DNA of 39,914 nt from NCBI GenBank assembly GCA_964634895.1, contig CAZWJS010000011.1, forward strand, positions 1-39,914, read 5' to 3'. Under the pieces are notes generated by a model that saw nothing but the letters and a program-made list of their open reading frames with translations, was not told the origin of the DNA and made no database searches. The position numbers and the translations under genes were made by a program. Below, in pieces: positions 1-8,720 of the stretch; position 1 is the stretch's first letter; each line of letters opens with the position of its first letter. The DNA comes from CG-Epi1 sp964634895. GTDB lineage: Archaea; Thermoplasmatota; Poseidoniia; MGIII; CG-Epi1.

Positions 1-2
1 AT

Positions 3-92
3 GATTTATCCGATGAAAATAAATGTGCAATTCATACGGAATTCAGTTCTAATGATAATTGGCCATATGATTGGGATGATTATTGTGATTGA
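3..92 (+). CDS. C-terminal fragment of an unknown protein (5' end outside window)
   Basis: An open frame enters from the left edge and stops with TGA at 90-92. It encodes about 29 residues, very acidic and aromatic near the end (a run ending in YDWDDYCD). The amino acid bias looks like a real C-terminal tail, and the stop lies 13 bases before the convergent stop of the next gene, as is usual in this compact genome. Another frame is also open here but runs antisense into the thioredoxin-fold gene, so it is less likely. No function can be assigned. Confidence 0.45.
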   Translation, partial: DLSDENKCAIHTEFSSNDNWPYDWDDYCD

Positions 93-105
93 GGGTAATC
101 TAATA

Positions 106-648
106 TTATTTCCACTTAATGTTACAGCCCATTGAGGGCACTTGTTCGAAATCTATTTCGTTACCGTTTAGTACAGCATCTATAGCCATTTTTAATTCTT
201 CTCGAGTGACTTGTTCAGGTTCTTTCCAATTGTCGTCAAGCCTTCCACGGTATCTTAATTTTCTATCCTCATCATAAAGGAAAATGTCTGGAGTGCAAAC
301 TGCCTCGTATGCTTTTGCTACTATTTGATTTTCATCAAACAAATATGGGAAAGGATAATTCTTTTCAGTGTGCCTCTTAGCCATCTTGTCGGGAGAATCA
401 TCAGGGTAATTTTCTATTTCGTTAGAATTTATTAGTACGAAATCTGTTTTACCTAGATAATCATTTCCTAAGATAATCAGTCTATCTTCTACAGCTTTAG
501 CATATGGGCAGTGATTACAGGTGAAGATAACTGCCAAAGAATCAGATTTAAAATCACTTAGATTAACGTTGTTACCATTTGTGTCGGGTAAACTAAAATC
601 ATGGGCAGAAGTTCCTAGTTTAACCATAGTTGATTCGGTCAAAGCCAT
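106..648 (-). CDS. Thioredoxin-fold protein, AhpC/TSA (PRX-like1) family
   Basis: A 180-residue protein of the redoxin/TlpA-like superfamily, probably a cytosolic thiol-disulfide oxidoreductase or peroxiredoxin-like enzyme; no signal peptide is visible. The N-terminal PDF..PDTNG..VNLSDF segment is followed by the CNHCPY active site (Cys44, Cys47). A Thr-Pro at the cis-proline position (VCTPDIFLY) and a conserved Cys near the end (SMGCNIKWK) also match this family. The CNHCPY plus C-terminal GCNIKWK combination is typical of the uncharacterised PRX-like1 group rather than classic peroxiredoxins. The gene is divergent from the phosphohexomutase gene. A TATA-like box 26 nt before the ATG supports the start. 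The substrate is unknown. Confidence 0.85.
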   Translation of the reverse strand: MALTESTMVKLGTSAHDFSLPDTNGNNVNLSDFKSDSLAVIFTCNHCPYAKAVEDRLIILGNDYLGKTDFVLINSNEIENYPDDSPDKMAKRHTEKNYPFPYLFDENQIVAKAYEAVCTPDIFLYDEDRKLRYRGRLDDNWKEPEQVTREELKMAIDAVLNGNEIDFEQVPSMGCNIKWK

Positions 649-667
649 ACTGCTTTATTTCTAGGTA

Positions 668-679
668 CATTATTAAGAG
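668..679 (-). promoter_or_regulatory. TATA-like box for the thioredoxin-fold gene
   Basis: On the minus strand the sequence reads CTCTTAATAATG, centred about 26 nt before the ATG at 648. That spacing predicts an essentially leaderless transcript. Confidence 0.5.
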
Positions 680-683
680 TATT

Positions 684-693
684 TCTTTTAAAC
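684..693 (+). promoter_or_regulatory. TATA-like box for the phosphohexomutase gene
   Basis: CTTTTAAAC is centred about 25 nt before the ATG at 713, consistent with leaderless transcription. It lies next to, and does not overlap, the minus-strand box of the divergent gene. Confidence 0.55.
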
Positions 694-712
694 CGTACTA
701 AATAGCGTAGTA

Positions 713-2104
713 ATGCACGCTTCTGAAGACATATTTAGGGCATACGATATCCGAGGAGTTTATGGTGAAGAACTAGATGCTTCTATTGGGGAAAGAGTTG
801 GTTTAGCTTTTGGCAATTATTTACTCAAGAGCCATAAAAAAGGAAAAATATCAATTGGTTGTGATGCAAGAGTTAGTTCTCCAGAGTTGCAAGAGGCAGT
901 TTCTAGAGGTATTTCGAAAGCAGGGTTTGATGTGGATGTGATAGGCATGGTCCCAATTCCTGTTGCTAATTTTGTTACATGGAAAGCTAATTCATCATCT
1001 GAACCATATCTAGCTGGAGTTTACATTACAGCTAGTCACAATCCAGCAGAATACAATGGCATTAGATTTAGGCATCCAGATGGGACTGGATATACCGAGG
1101 GAAATATTGAGATTAAGAATATATTTTTTGAAGAGGATTTAATTAAGGCAGAAGCAGAGGGTAAAATTGTATTTCAATCCACTAACGTTGTTCTTGATAC
1201 TTATGTTGATTTTGTTTCAGGAAAAGTAGGACATCTGGATGGTATGAAAGTTGCATTGGATCCGGGCAATGGAGTGGGTTGTGTAGTTATTGAAAGATTA
1301 TTTCAAAAGATGGGTGCAAAAACTTTTAGCATAAATAATGAACCAGATGGTCGATTTCCTAATAGGCCTTCTGAGCCAGCGCCAAAGAATTTGGGGGACT
1401 TAATTGACTTGATGAACAGTGGAGATTATGATATGGGAATTGCATTTGATGGGGACGCTGATCGTTGTGTTTTCATAGATAATAATGCTAAGGCAGTATC
1501 TGCTGAGAAGATAGGGATAATTACCTCTAGAGGTTTGATAAAACCGGGAGCTAACAAAGTACTTGCAGGTGTCCCTTGTTCTATGATTTTAGAAGATGAG
1601 ATTCCAAAAATAGGAGGCAAATTGATTTGGATTCGAGTAGGTGATGTGTTTGTCTGTGAGGAATTAAAGAAGCATAAGGCAGCTATAGCTATGGAAATCT
1701 CTGCTCATTTCTTTGCTCCAGGTTTGACTGAATTTATATTTGATGATCCTCTAATTTTTAGTCTGAAGCTTGCAGAGTATGTAGTAGGTTCAGAGTTTTC
1801 TTTAGCTGAATTATCATCTCAGATTCCTTCTTATCCTTATGAAGAATTGAAGTTTAAATGTGCAGATTCAATAAAATTCAAGGTGAATTCTGAACTTGAA
1901 AGGAATTTTTTGGATATGGGATATAAAGTGGAGACTATTGATGGTGTAAAAATCTGGTTAGAGGGAGGGTGGGTTTTGCTTAGGCCTTCTAACACACAGC
2001 CAGTTATCCGAATGTTTGTAGAGGGTAAGAATGAAGCGAGGCTGAATGAAATTAAGAAGGAATTCAAATCACATTTTGATGATGCAGTGAGGGCTGTTTC
2101 TTGA
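713..2104 (+). CDS. manB: Phosphomannomutase/phosphoglucomutase (alpha-D-phosphohexomutase)
   Basis: A 463-residue cytosolic alpha-D-phosphohexomutase that interconverts hexose 1- and 6-phosphates (mannose, glucose or glucosamine) for sugar-nucleotide and glycan synthesis. All signature loops are visible: the phosphoserine loop TASHNP (Ser108), the metal loop DGDADR (Asp246, Asp248, Asp250), the sugar loop EISAHFF (the family usually has GEmSGHxFF, so Gly is replaced by Ala) and the phosphate-binding RPSNTQPVIR near the C terminus. Length is normal. The gene overlaps the following DUF92 gene by 4 nt, so the two are probably co-transcribed. The exact sugar specificity (ManB versus GlmM) cannot be decided from sequence alone. 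Confidence 0.9.
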   Translation: MHASEDIFRAYDIRGVYGEELDASIGERVGLAFGNYLLKSHKKGKISIGCDARVSSPELQEAVSRGISKAGFDVDVIGMVPIPVANFVTWKANSSSEPYLAGVYITASHNPAEYNGIRFRHPDGTGYTEGNIEIKNIFFEEDLIKAEAEGKIVFQSTNVVLDTYVDFVSGKVGHLDGMKVALDPGNGVGCVVIERLFQKMGAKTFSINNEPDGRFPNRPSEPAPKNLGDLIDLMNSGDYDMGIAFDGDADRCVFIDNNAKAVSAEKIGIITSRGLIKPGANKVLAGVPCSMILEDEIPKIGGKLIWIRVGDVFVCEELKKHKAAIAMEISAHFFAPGLTEFIFDDPLIFSLKLAEYVVGSEFSLAELSSQIPSYPYEELKFKCADSIKFKVNSELERNFLDMGYKVETIDGVKIWLEGGWVLLRPSNTQPVIRMFVEGKNEARLNEIKKEFKSHFDDAVRAVS

Positions 2105-2877
2105 TTGAAAATGTTATTGTACCAGATATCGCAACAATTGTTACTATTGCAATTGTAAGTTTGGTTATTTCGTTGATTGCATTCACTAAAAAAATATTAG
2201 ATCAAGGTGGTTCTGTTTTAGCTTTCTTAATTTGCTTTCTTAGTGGGGCTCTAGGTCATATAACATGGTTGTTGATTCTTCTTATATTTGTTGGAAGCTC
2301 TTTTTTGGCTACTCGTTTTGCAATTGTTTACAAGAAGGCTTTAGGTGTAGAAGAAAGTGATGAAGGTACTCGTGGAGCCGCCAATGTAATATCTAATGGA
2401 ATAGTTCCTTCGCTTATTGCTGTGATTTACAGCCTTGGGTTTTTAGAGCCTGAACAGGCATTAGTTGCATTTACGACTTCTGTAGCTGCAGCTTCAGCAG
2501 ATACTATGGCAAGTGAAATAGGCGTTTTGTCTCCATCACCAGTTCTTATTACAAATCCTACAGAAAGGGTTGAGCCTGGAACAGATGGTGGAGTTTCTAT
2601 AGAGGGAACTTTGGCTTCACTCTTATCGGCAGTTAGCATTTCTATGTTATCTTTTGCTTCATTTGTCTTACTCATAGAACCAAATCATCCGTTTTATTTA
2701 CCTTTTGATGTAAATTATCTGTATATTTCAGCTTTTTTTGGATTCTTTGGGAGTATTATCGATTCATTTTTAGGGGCTACTTTGGAAAAACAGGAGATTT
2801 TGGGCAATAGTGGCGTTAATTTCTGTTCAATTTCATCCACTGTGCTACTTTCTTTGTCATTCATGGCCCTTTTTTGA
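2101..2877 (+). CDS. DUF92 integral membrane protein (VTE6-like)
   Basis: A 258-residue polytopic membrane protein of the DUF92/TIGR00297 family. Several hydrophobic helices flank a conserved loop with GTRGAANVISNG, ASADTMASEIG and TDGGVSIEGT, which are hallmark family motifs. The plant member VTE6 is a phytyl-phosphate kinase, so an archaeal role in polyprenyl-phosphate phosphorylation (for example a geranylgeranyl phosphate kinase) is plausible but is inference. The start is a TTG at 2101 that overlaps the stop of the phosphohexomutase gene (TTGA), which indicates translational coupling. The next gene has its own promoter. Confidence 0.8.
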   Translation: MIENVIVPDIATIVTIAIVSLVISLIAFTKKILDQGGSVLAFLICFLSGALGHITWLLILLIFVGSSFLATRFAIVYKKALGVEESDEGTRGAANVISNGIVPSLIAVIYSLGFLEPEQALVAFTTSVAAASADTMASEIGVLSPSPVLITNPTERVEPGTDGGVSIEGTLASLLSAVSISMLSFASFVLLIEPNHPFYLPFDVNYLYISAFFGFFGSIIDSFLGATLEKQEILGNSGVNFCSISSTVLLSLSFMALF

Positions 2878-2894
2878 TATTTTCGGCAACTATT

Positions 2895-2903
2895 CTTAAA
2901 TAA
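2895..2903 (+). promoter_or_regulatory. TATA-like box for the thermosome gene
   Basis: CTTAAATAA is centred about 34 nt before the ATG at 2933, predicting a leader of roughly 9 nt. No clear heat-shock operator is visible in the 55-bp gap. Confidence 0.45.
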
Positions 2904-2932
2904 AGCCCTCAAAATGAACAAAGTGTGATACG

Positions 2933-4573
2933 ATGATTCCAGGAAATGCACCAGTAGTTATTCTAAAAGAAGGGACGAAAAGAGACAGTGGTAGAAAGGC
3001 CACGCAAAACAACATTGCTGCAGCTAAGGCAATTGCAGAAGCTGTAAGATCAACTCTAGGGCCAAAGGGGATGGATAAAATGCTAGTTGATTCGATGGGG
3101 GACGTTGTAATAACAAATGATGGTGTTACTATCCTTAAAGAGGTTGAAGTGGAGCATCCAGCTGCAAAAATGGTAGTTGAAGTGGCTAAAACTCAGGATT
3201 CAGAATGTGGTGATGGAACTACTACAGCAGTTATCCTTGCAGGAGAATTACTAAAGAATGCCGAAGAACTTCTAGAGAAAGGAGTACATCCTACTGCAAT
3301 CTCCAATGGTTATCGTAGAGCTTCGCAGGAATCTCTTCGACTTTTAGATAGGATAGCGAGACCAATTAAGAGAAGTGAAACATCGGTCTTAAAGTCAATA
3401 GCAATAACTTCTATGACTGGGAAGTCTTCAGAATCCAATGCAGATTTTTTGGCAAATCTCACTGTTCAATCAGTTAGATTGGTAGCAGAAGGGCAAGGCA
3501 ATGAAACACAGGTTAATAGAGATAATATTAAAATTCAAAAAAAGCAAGGTGGTTCTATTGGGGATACTGCGCTGATTTCAGGAATTATATTAGACAAAGA
3601 ACCTGTTAATGCAGGTATGCCTCGGACAATTAAAAAGGCTAAAGTAGCTTTAGTTGATGCTGCTCTTGAAATTAAAAAAACTGAGATTGAGTCTAAAATC
3701 CAGATAAATGATCCATCTCAAATTCAAGCTTTTTTAGATCAAGAAGAAGCTACTATCAAGAATATGGTTGAAAGTATAAAGAAGACGGGAGCTAATGTCT
3801 TGGTTTGCCAAAAAGGTATTGATGATTTAGCTCAGCATTTTTTGTCTAAATCGGGAATAATGGCAATCCGTAGGGCCAAGAAATCAGATCTTGAGGCTTT
3901 GGCCAAGGCTACAGGTGGCCGAATAGTTTCGAATTTAGATTCTATGACCAAATCCGATCTTGGTTTTGCAGGATTAGTGGATGTTCGTAAAATAGGGGAT
4001 GATGACATGACTTTCATTACTGATTGTAAGAATCCTAAAGCAGTTTCAATCTTAGTTAGGGGCGGAAGTGAGCACGTTATTGATGAAATTGAGCGTAATT
4101 TAGATGATGCAATTGGTGTTGTATCTTTAGTTGTCAAAGATGGAAGAATCGTGACAGGAGGTGGAGCTACAGAAATTGAGTTAGCACTGAGATTACGTAA
4201 ATTTGCTCCGCGTGTTGGAGGTCGGGAGCAGATGGCTATTGAGTCTTTTGCCCAAGCGGTTGAAGTAGTTCCAAGTACTCTAGCAGAGAATGCAGGATTG
4301 GATGTAATAGATACTTTGATGGGACTTCGTAAGGCTCACACAAAGAAAGGTAGGAATGCACACGCAGGTCTCGATGCTTACACAGGTAAAGTAGTCAATA
4401 TGTTATCTAGAAATGTAGTTGAACCACTTAGGGTGAAGACACAAGCCTTGAGTAGTGCAACTGATGTGGCTACCATGATATTAAGAATTGATGATGTTAT
4501 AGCATCTAAACAACCAGAGGGTCCAGAACCAGATGGTAGTGATGGCATGCCAGGCATGCCTCCAGGTATGTAA
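2933..4573 (+). CDS. thsA: Thermosome subunit (group II chaperonin)
   Basis: A 546-residue group II (CCT-type) chaperonin subunit that forms a double-ring ATP-dependent folding machine in the cytosol. Visible motifs are the N-terminal RSTLGPKGMDKMLVD, TNDGVTIL and the nucleotide-binding GDGTTTAVILAGEL near residues 93-106, and the later GGGATEIELALRLR. The C-terminal GMPGMPPGM tail resembles the flexible Gly/Met tails that line the cavity. Length is standard. Only one paralogue is present in the window. The stop lies one base before the convergent aceE stop, leaving no room for an intergenic terminator. Confidence 0.97.
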   Translation: MIPGNAPVVILKEGTKRDSGRKATQNNIAAAKAIAEAVRSTLGPKGMDKMLVDSMGDVVITNDGVTILKEVEVEHPAAKMVVEVAKTQDSECGDGTTTAVILAGELLKNAEELLEKGVHPTAISNGYRRASQESLRLLDRIARPIKRSETSVLKSIAITSMTGKSSESNADFLANLTVQSVRLVAEGQGNETQVNRDNIKIQKKQGGSIGDTALISGIILDKEPVNAGMPRTIKKAKVALVDAALEIKKTEIESKIQINDPSQIQAFLDQEEATIKNMVESIKKTGANVLVCQKGIDDLAQHFLSKSGIMAIRRAKKSDLEALAKATGGRIVSNLDSMTKSDLGFAGLVDVRKIGDDDMTFITDCKNPKAVSILVRGGSEHVIDEIERNLDDAIGVVSLVVKDGRIVTGGGATEIELALRLRKFAPRVGGREQMAIESFAQAVEVVPSTLAENAGLDVIDTLMGLRKAHTKKGRNAHAGLDAYTGKVVNMLSRNVVEPLRVKTQALSSATDVATMILRIDDVIASKQPEGPEPDGSDGMPGMPPGM

Positions 4574-4574
4574 A

Positions 4575-7235
4575 TTAATTTCTTGCAGGATTTGGGGCGT
4601 TAGGGTTAATATCTAGGTTTTTCAAAGCCTTTTCAGCTTTTGTTTTACTCAACTTCCCATCAGATAATAGGGAGCTAATTGCAGCAGCTACAATATGTTG
4701 TGAATCAATTTCAAAAAATTTGCGTAAGTTTTCCCTTGTATCACTTCTTCCAAATCCATCAGTCCCTAAGGTGATATATTTTCCAGATATCCAATTTTTA
4801 ATCATATCTGGGACTGCTTTTATGTGGTCGGTTGCAGCAATTGTAATTAGGTTACTTTCGCCTAAAGTTTTTGAAACATAAGGTATTTTCTGTTTTTTTG
4901 TTGGGTTTAAAAGGTTCCATCTTTCACATTCTAATGCATCTCTACGTAAGCCTCCAAAACTGGTTGCACTCCAAATTTCACACTTAATATCAAGTTTGTT
5001 CAACATTTTTTCAGCTTCTAAAATTTGTTTCATTATGGCCCCACTTCCAATTAAACGAATTAGAGGTTTAGTTGAATTCTTAAATTTATATATACCTTTA
5101 ATTATTCCTTCTTCGCAATTTTTTGGTATAGCAGGCATAGCATAATTTTCATTGTAGAGCGTCAAGTAGTAGAAAATATCTTCATCGTCTTCGTACATTC
5201 TCTTAAGCCCTTCTCTAATGATAATTCCAAGTTCGTAAGCGAAGGCTGCGTCATAAGAGAGGCAATTTGGAACTGTTGTTGAAGTTAACAAACTATGCCC
5301 ATCTTGATGCTGTAATCCTTCACCATTAAGAGTAGTTCTTCCAGCTGTAGCTCCGAGCAGGAAACCCTTTGCTCGTGAATCTGCAGCGCACCAAATTTGG
5401 TCTCCTACTCTTTGAAATCCAAACATTGAATAATATATGTAAAATGGTATTGTGGGCTTTCCAACGGTAGAGTAGGCCATGCCAGCAGCTGTGAAGCTAC
5501 TCAAAGCTCCAGCTTCTGAGATACCTTCTTCCAAAATCTGGCCACTTTCTGATTCTTTATAGCTAAGTAATAATTGTGAGTCTACTGGCGTGTAAATTTG
5601 CCCTTGTGCGTTGTATATTTTGAATTCTGTAAACAGTGCTTCCATACCAAATGTTCTTGCTTCATCAGGAACAATTGGTACAATCAAGTGGCCAAGTTTT
5701 TCATCTTTCATTAGATTTCTCAGCAATCTAACAAAGGCCATTGTTGTTGAAACTTCTTGATCTTTAGGTGTTCCTTTATCGAATTCAGCAAAAACTTCAT
5801 TCTTTGGCATGTGAAATCCACTGTAGGTTGCTTTTCGTGAAGGTAAGTAGCCCCCTAATTCCTCTCTACGTTCCCTAAGATATTTTATTTCTTCACTATC
5901 TTGAGGTGGTTTGTAATATGGCATATTCTCTAATTCAGAGTCAGTGAATGGTATCTCTAACAAGTCTCTAAAATATTCCCAATCTGATTTTTCCAAAGAT
6001 TTCTTCTGATGTGTCATATTTCTAGCTTCAAAACCTTTCCCAAGAGCCCAACCTTTTACAGTTTTAGCTAAAATAACAGAAGGTTGGTTCTTATGTTCAG
6101 TTGCTTCTTTGTAAGCTGCATAAAGTTTAGTTGAGTCATGGCCACCTCTTCTTAATTTAGTAAGAGCTTTATCATCCAAATGTTCAACTAATTGTTTTAG
6201 TTCCTTTTCAGGTCCGAAAAAATTATTGCGGATATAATCTCCGGTAGAAGCAGCTAAGGTCTGGTAATCACCATCAACAGTTGTTTCCATTTTTCTTAGC
6301 AGATGCCCCATTTCATCCTTTTGTAATAACCCGTCCCAATCTCGCCCCCATAGTGCTTTGATTACATTCCACCCCGAACCTCTGAATATAGCTTCTAGTT
6401 CTTGTATGATTTTCCCATTTCCTCTAACAGGCCCATCCAGCCTTTGTAAGTTACAATTAATCACAAAAGTTAGATTGTCTAATTTTTCTCTGTTAGCTAA
6501 ATGCAAAGCATGTAGAGTTTCAGGTTCATCACATTCACCATCTCCAAGGAATGCCCAAACACGGCTATTTGTTGTGTCTGTAATGCCTCTTTCTTGAAGA
6601 TATCTTAAGAATCTTGCATGATAAATAGCATTAGTAGGTCCTAAACCCATTGAGACTGTTGGAAACTCCCAAAATTCAGGCATAAGTCTTGGATGCGGAT
6701 AACTTGATAATCCATCGGTAAAAGCTTCCCTTCTAAAATGATCTAAGTGTCCTTCATCAAGTCTTCCTTCAAGATATGCCCTTGAGTATATCCCTGGTGA
6801 GGCGTGGCCTTGGTAATAAATAAAATCCCCAATTCCATTATTTTTCCCCTTAAAAAAGTGGTGAAATCCGACTTCATAAAGGCTTGCAGCTGAAGCATAT
6901 GTAGATATATGTCCTCCTAAGCCAGCAAAATTTTTGTTAGCTTTTGAAACCATCATTGCAGCATTCCAACGTATTATACGCCTAATTTTCTTCTCAATAA
7001 TTTCATTGCCAGGATAGACAGGTTCTGATTCTGGTGGTATTGTATTTACGTAAGGACTATTTGTTAGAAGAGGTATGGCTATGTTTCGGTCTCTGGCCTC
7101 TCTTATTAAGGTTTGGAGCAAGTATCTAGCACGTTCTTCCCCCTTTATTTCTATAATAGAATCTATTGAGTCAATCCATTCCTCTGTTTCTTGAGGATCT
7201 CTATCAGGCAGTTGTTGTCTGTATCCTTTTCCCAT
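4575..7235 (-). CDS. aceE: Pyruvate dehydrogenase E1 component, homodimeric AceE type
   Basis: An 886-residue thiamine-diphosphate enzyme that decarboxylates pyruvate and passes the acetyl group to E2 lipoate. It is collinear over its whole length with bacterial AceE (about 887 residues in E. coli), including the N-terminal EEW..SIDSII..GEERARYL, ELGGH-type segment GLGGHISTYASAA and GLSSYPHPRLMPEFW. The ThDP/Mg motif runs from GDGECDEPE to NCNLQRLDGPVRGNG. Most archaeal pyruvate oxidation uses ferredoxin oxidoreductases or alpha2beta2 E1, so this bacterial form suggests transfer. No E2 (aceF) or E3 (lpd) gene is in the window. Base composition matches its neighbours. A TATA-like box lies near 7267-7278, and a possible Shine-Dalgarno AAAGGA lies 6-10 nt before the ATG. 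Confidence 0.95.
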   Translation of the reverse strand: MGKGYRQQLPDRDPQETEEWIDSIDSIIEIKGEERARYLLQTLIREARDRNIAIPLLTNSPYVNTIPPESEPVYPGNEIIEKKIRRIIRWNAAMMVSKANKNFAGLGGHISTYASAASLYEVGFHHFFKGKNNGIGDFIYYQGHASPGIYSRAYLEGRLDEGHLDHFRREAFTDGLSSYPHPRLMPEFWEFPTVSMGLGPTNAIYHARFLRYLQERGITDTTNSRVWAFLGDGECDEPETLHALHLANREKLDNLTFVINCNLQRLDGPVRGNGKIIQELEAIFRGSGWNVIKALWGRDWDGLLQKDEMGHLLRKMETTVDGDYQTLAASTGDYIRNNFFGPEKELKQLVEHLDDKALTKLRRGGHDSTKLYAAYKEATEHKNQPSVILAKTVKGWALGKGFEARNMTHQKKSLEKSDWEYFRDLLEIPFTDSELENMPYYKPPQDSEEIKYLRERREELGGYLPSRKATYSGFHMPKNEVFAEFDKGTPKDQEVSTTMAFVRLLRNLMKDEKLGHLIVPIVPDEARTFGMEALFTEFKIYNAQGQIYTPVDSQLLLSYKESESGQILEEGISEAGALSSFTAAGMAYSTVGKPTIPFYIYYSMFGFQRVGDQIWCAADSRAKGFLLGATAGRTTLNGEGLQHQDGHSLLTSTTVPNCLSYDAAFAYELGIIIREGLKRMYEDDEDIFYYLTLYNENYAMPAIPKNCEEGIIKGIYKFKNSTKPLIRLIGSGAIMKQILEAEKMLNKLDIKCEIWSATSFGGLRRDALECERWNLLNPTKKQKIPYVSKTLGESNLITIAATDHIKAVPDMIKNWISGKYITLGTDGFGRSDTRENLRKFFEIDSQHIVAAAISSLLSDGKLSKTKAEKALKNLDINPNAPNPARN

Positions 7236-7241
7236 ATTTTT

Positions 7242-7278
7242 TCCTTTATACTTCTTCTTCTAATTAGTTTATATTATA
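7242..7278 (-). promoter_or_regulatory. aceE promoter region: TATA-like box and possible ribosome binding site
   Basis: On the minus strand TATAATATAAAC (7267-7278) is centred about 37 nt before the aceE ATG, and ATAAAGGA (7242-7249) lies just before the start. This unit therefore probably has a short leader with a ribosome binding site. Confidence 0.4.
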
Positions 7279-7290
7279 GTTGTATTTATA

Positions 7291-8361
7291 TTATTTAGAT
7301 TTGAAATATTTGTTCAAAGTTTTAAATTTCCTTTGTTTGCTTTTCATTTTGTAATAGATGTAATTTATTATCAGTGAGAAGTAGACAGTTGCTTCTCCCC
7401 AAACCATAACTTCTTTCATAGACTTATCATTTTTCCCCCATGAAATAGCTTCTTTCAGAGTTGAACCAGATAATCCACCATCTCTTTCATCCGAGGTACT
7501 GATTTGAATTCCAAATTTATGCTTATTAACATCGTAACCAAGCATTTCAGCCATTATAATGGCGTCTTGCGAATAATTCTTAGGAACTCCCCCGCCAACT
7601 ACCACGATTCCAGTATCTCCCGCTTTTTTTTTCATAAACGCTATTTCTTTTAGGTCTTTGATGGAATCTATAGTCATCATATAATCTTGTTCTTGCTGCG
7701 ACATTGCAATCCCAATTCCTATAGAGCAGTCATTTATTGCAGGAATAAATATAGGAATTTTTTTTTCATAAGCAGCTTGCATGACACTGGTTTTCGTTTG
7801 ATTTTTATTTCTTAGCCACTTCCCACAGTATTCCATGAATTCTCTGCTTGAATAATTTCCAGCCTCCATTTCCATAGCTATTCTTTTGAAAGTTAAATCC
7901 ACTTGTTTTAGGGCCATTTCATCTAATACATGGTCATAGACCCGATCAATATGTAATTCTTGTAATTCAGAGTCATCTTGTTTTGGGTCACAAATGTAAT
8001 GCTTGTGCCCCAATGCTTCTAGCATGTCCTGTTCGAATAAGGCTCCAGTACAAACTAGAGCATCAACTAAATTGGAATTTATTGAATCTATTACCATTTG
8101 TCTAAGCCCTGCACTGAATATACTTCCAGCTAAAGACCAGATAATGGTCTTTCCCGATTTAATTTCACTATAATATAATTTAGCAGCTTCTCCAATTTTT
8201 CTTGCCTGAAAACTTGCTTTAGAGAAATTATCGATGAGTTTTGTCAAATCTCCGTTGTCTTCAATTGACATTTGTTTGACTGGGTGTTTTAGCAATTGCT
8301 GTTTTCTTTTGGTTTGTTCTTTTGTTAATTTTTCCTCAGGCAATTCCGGTATATCTTTCAT
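7291..8361 (-). CDS. dys: Deoxyhypusine synthase
   Basis: A 356-residue NAD-dependent enzyme that transfers the aminobutyl group of spermidine to a lysine of initiation factor 5A, the first step of hypusine formation. Family features are SLAGSIFSAGLRQMV near the N terminus, the partial NAD-binding segment VDALVCTGALFEQD, GVPKNYSQDA, and FGIQISTSDERDGGLSGS. The catalytic-lysine region is LKEAISWGK, aligning with the EAVSWGK motif of characterised enzymes. The C-terminal extension is very basic. The ATG overlaps the PIN-protein stop (ATGA), so it is the last gene of the S6e-aIF2-gamma-PIN operon. The neighbourhood supports a role in translation. Confidence 0.92.
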   Translation of the reverse strand: MKDIPELPEEKLTKEQTKRKQQLLKHPVKQMSIEDNGDLTKLIDNFSKASFQARKIGEAAKLYYSEIKSGKTIIWSLAGSIFSAGLRQMVIDSINSNLVDALVCTGALFEQDMLEALGHKHYICDPKQDDSELQELHIDRVYDHVLDEMALKQVDLTFKRIAMEMEAGNYSSREFMEYCGKWLRNKNQTKTSVMQAAYEKKIPIFIPAINDCSIGIGIAMSQQEQDYMMTIDSIKDLKEIAFMKKKAGDTGIVVVGGGVPKNYSQDAIIMAEMLGYDVNKHKFGIQISTSDERDGGLSGSTLKEAISWGKNDKSMKEVMVWGEATVYFSLIINYIYYKMKSKQRKFKTLNKYFKSK

Positions 8362-8720
8362 AATTCACCTTCAGTAGTTATTAATCTGTTTTTTTCTCTT
8401 ATTCTCAATGCATTGATGTTCTCTTTTTTTAGTACATCTAAGATTTCTTTATCATTAGTGGCAATAAGGTAACCTTGTTTTGCAGCTGATATCAACATTT
8501 GATCGGCGTATCCATTACCAATGTCGATAGTTTTGATATTTTGGCAAAATTGCAAAGCAGCCTTTGCCTGTTTTCCTCTCAGTTTTTCAAGTTCAGAAAT
8601 GACGCAGGTAGGAATTCTTAGTTCATATTCGGGAGCAATATTATTAATTTCTTCCTTAAAATTAGGTCCGTTTTTAAATGTCCACATTATGATATTAGTG
8701 TCTGGTAAAACGGCCTTCAT
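8358..8720 (-). CDS. PIN-domain protein (Fcf1/VapC9-like), linked to aIF2-gamma
   Basis: A PIN-fold protein of about 120 residues, expected to be a metal-dependent ribonuclease. It starts MKAVLPDTNIIMWTF with the first acidic catalytic Asp, has an internal ISELEKLRG with the conserved Glu, and a later GYADQMLISAAK and ATNDKEI with the C-terminal acidic residues. The same PIN family sits next to aIF2-gamma in many archaea and is discussed as an rRNA-processing (Fcf1-like) factor. I chose the ATG at 8720 because it overlaps the aIF2-gamma stop (ATGA). A longer frame to 8753 would add 11 atypical residues inside the upstream gene. It is followed by a 4-nt overlap with deoxyhypusine synthase. Confidence 0.85.
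   Translation of the reverse strand: MKAVLPDTNIIMWTFKNGPNFKEEINNIAPEYELRIPTCVISELEKLRGKQAKAALQFCQNIKTIDIGNGYADQMLISAAKQGYLIATNDKEILDVLKKENINALRIREKNRLITTEGEL

Noticed and set aside
4575..7235. aceE as bacterial contamination
   Set aside because: It is flanked within a few bases by archaeal genes (thermosome and the dys-PIN-aIF2-gamma operon) and has the same AT-rich composition.
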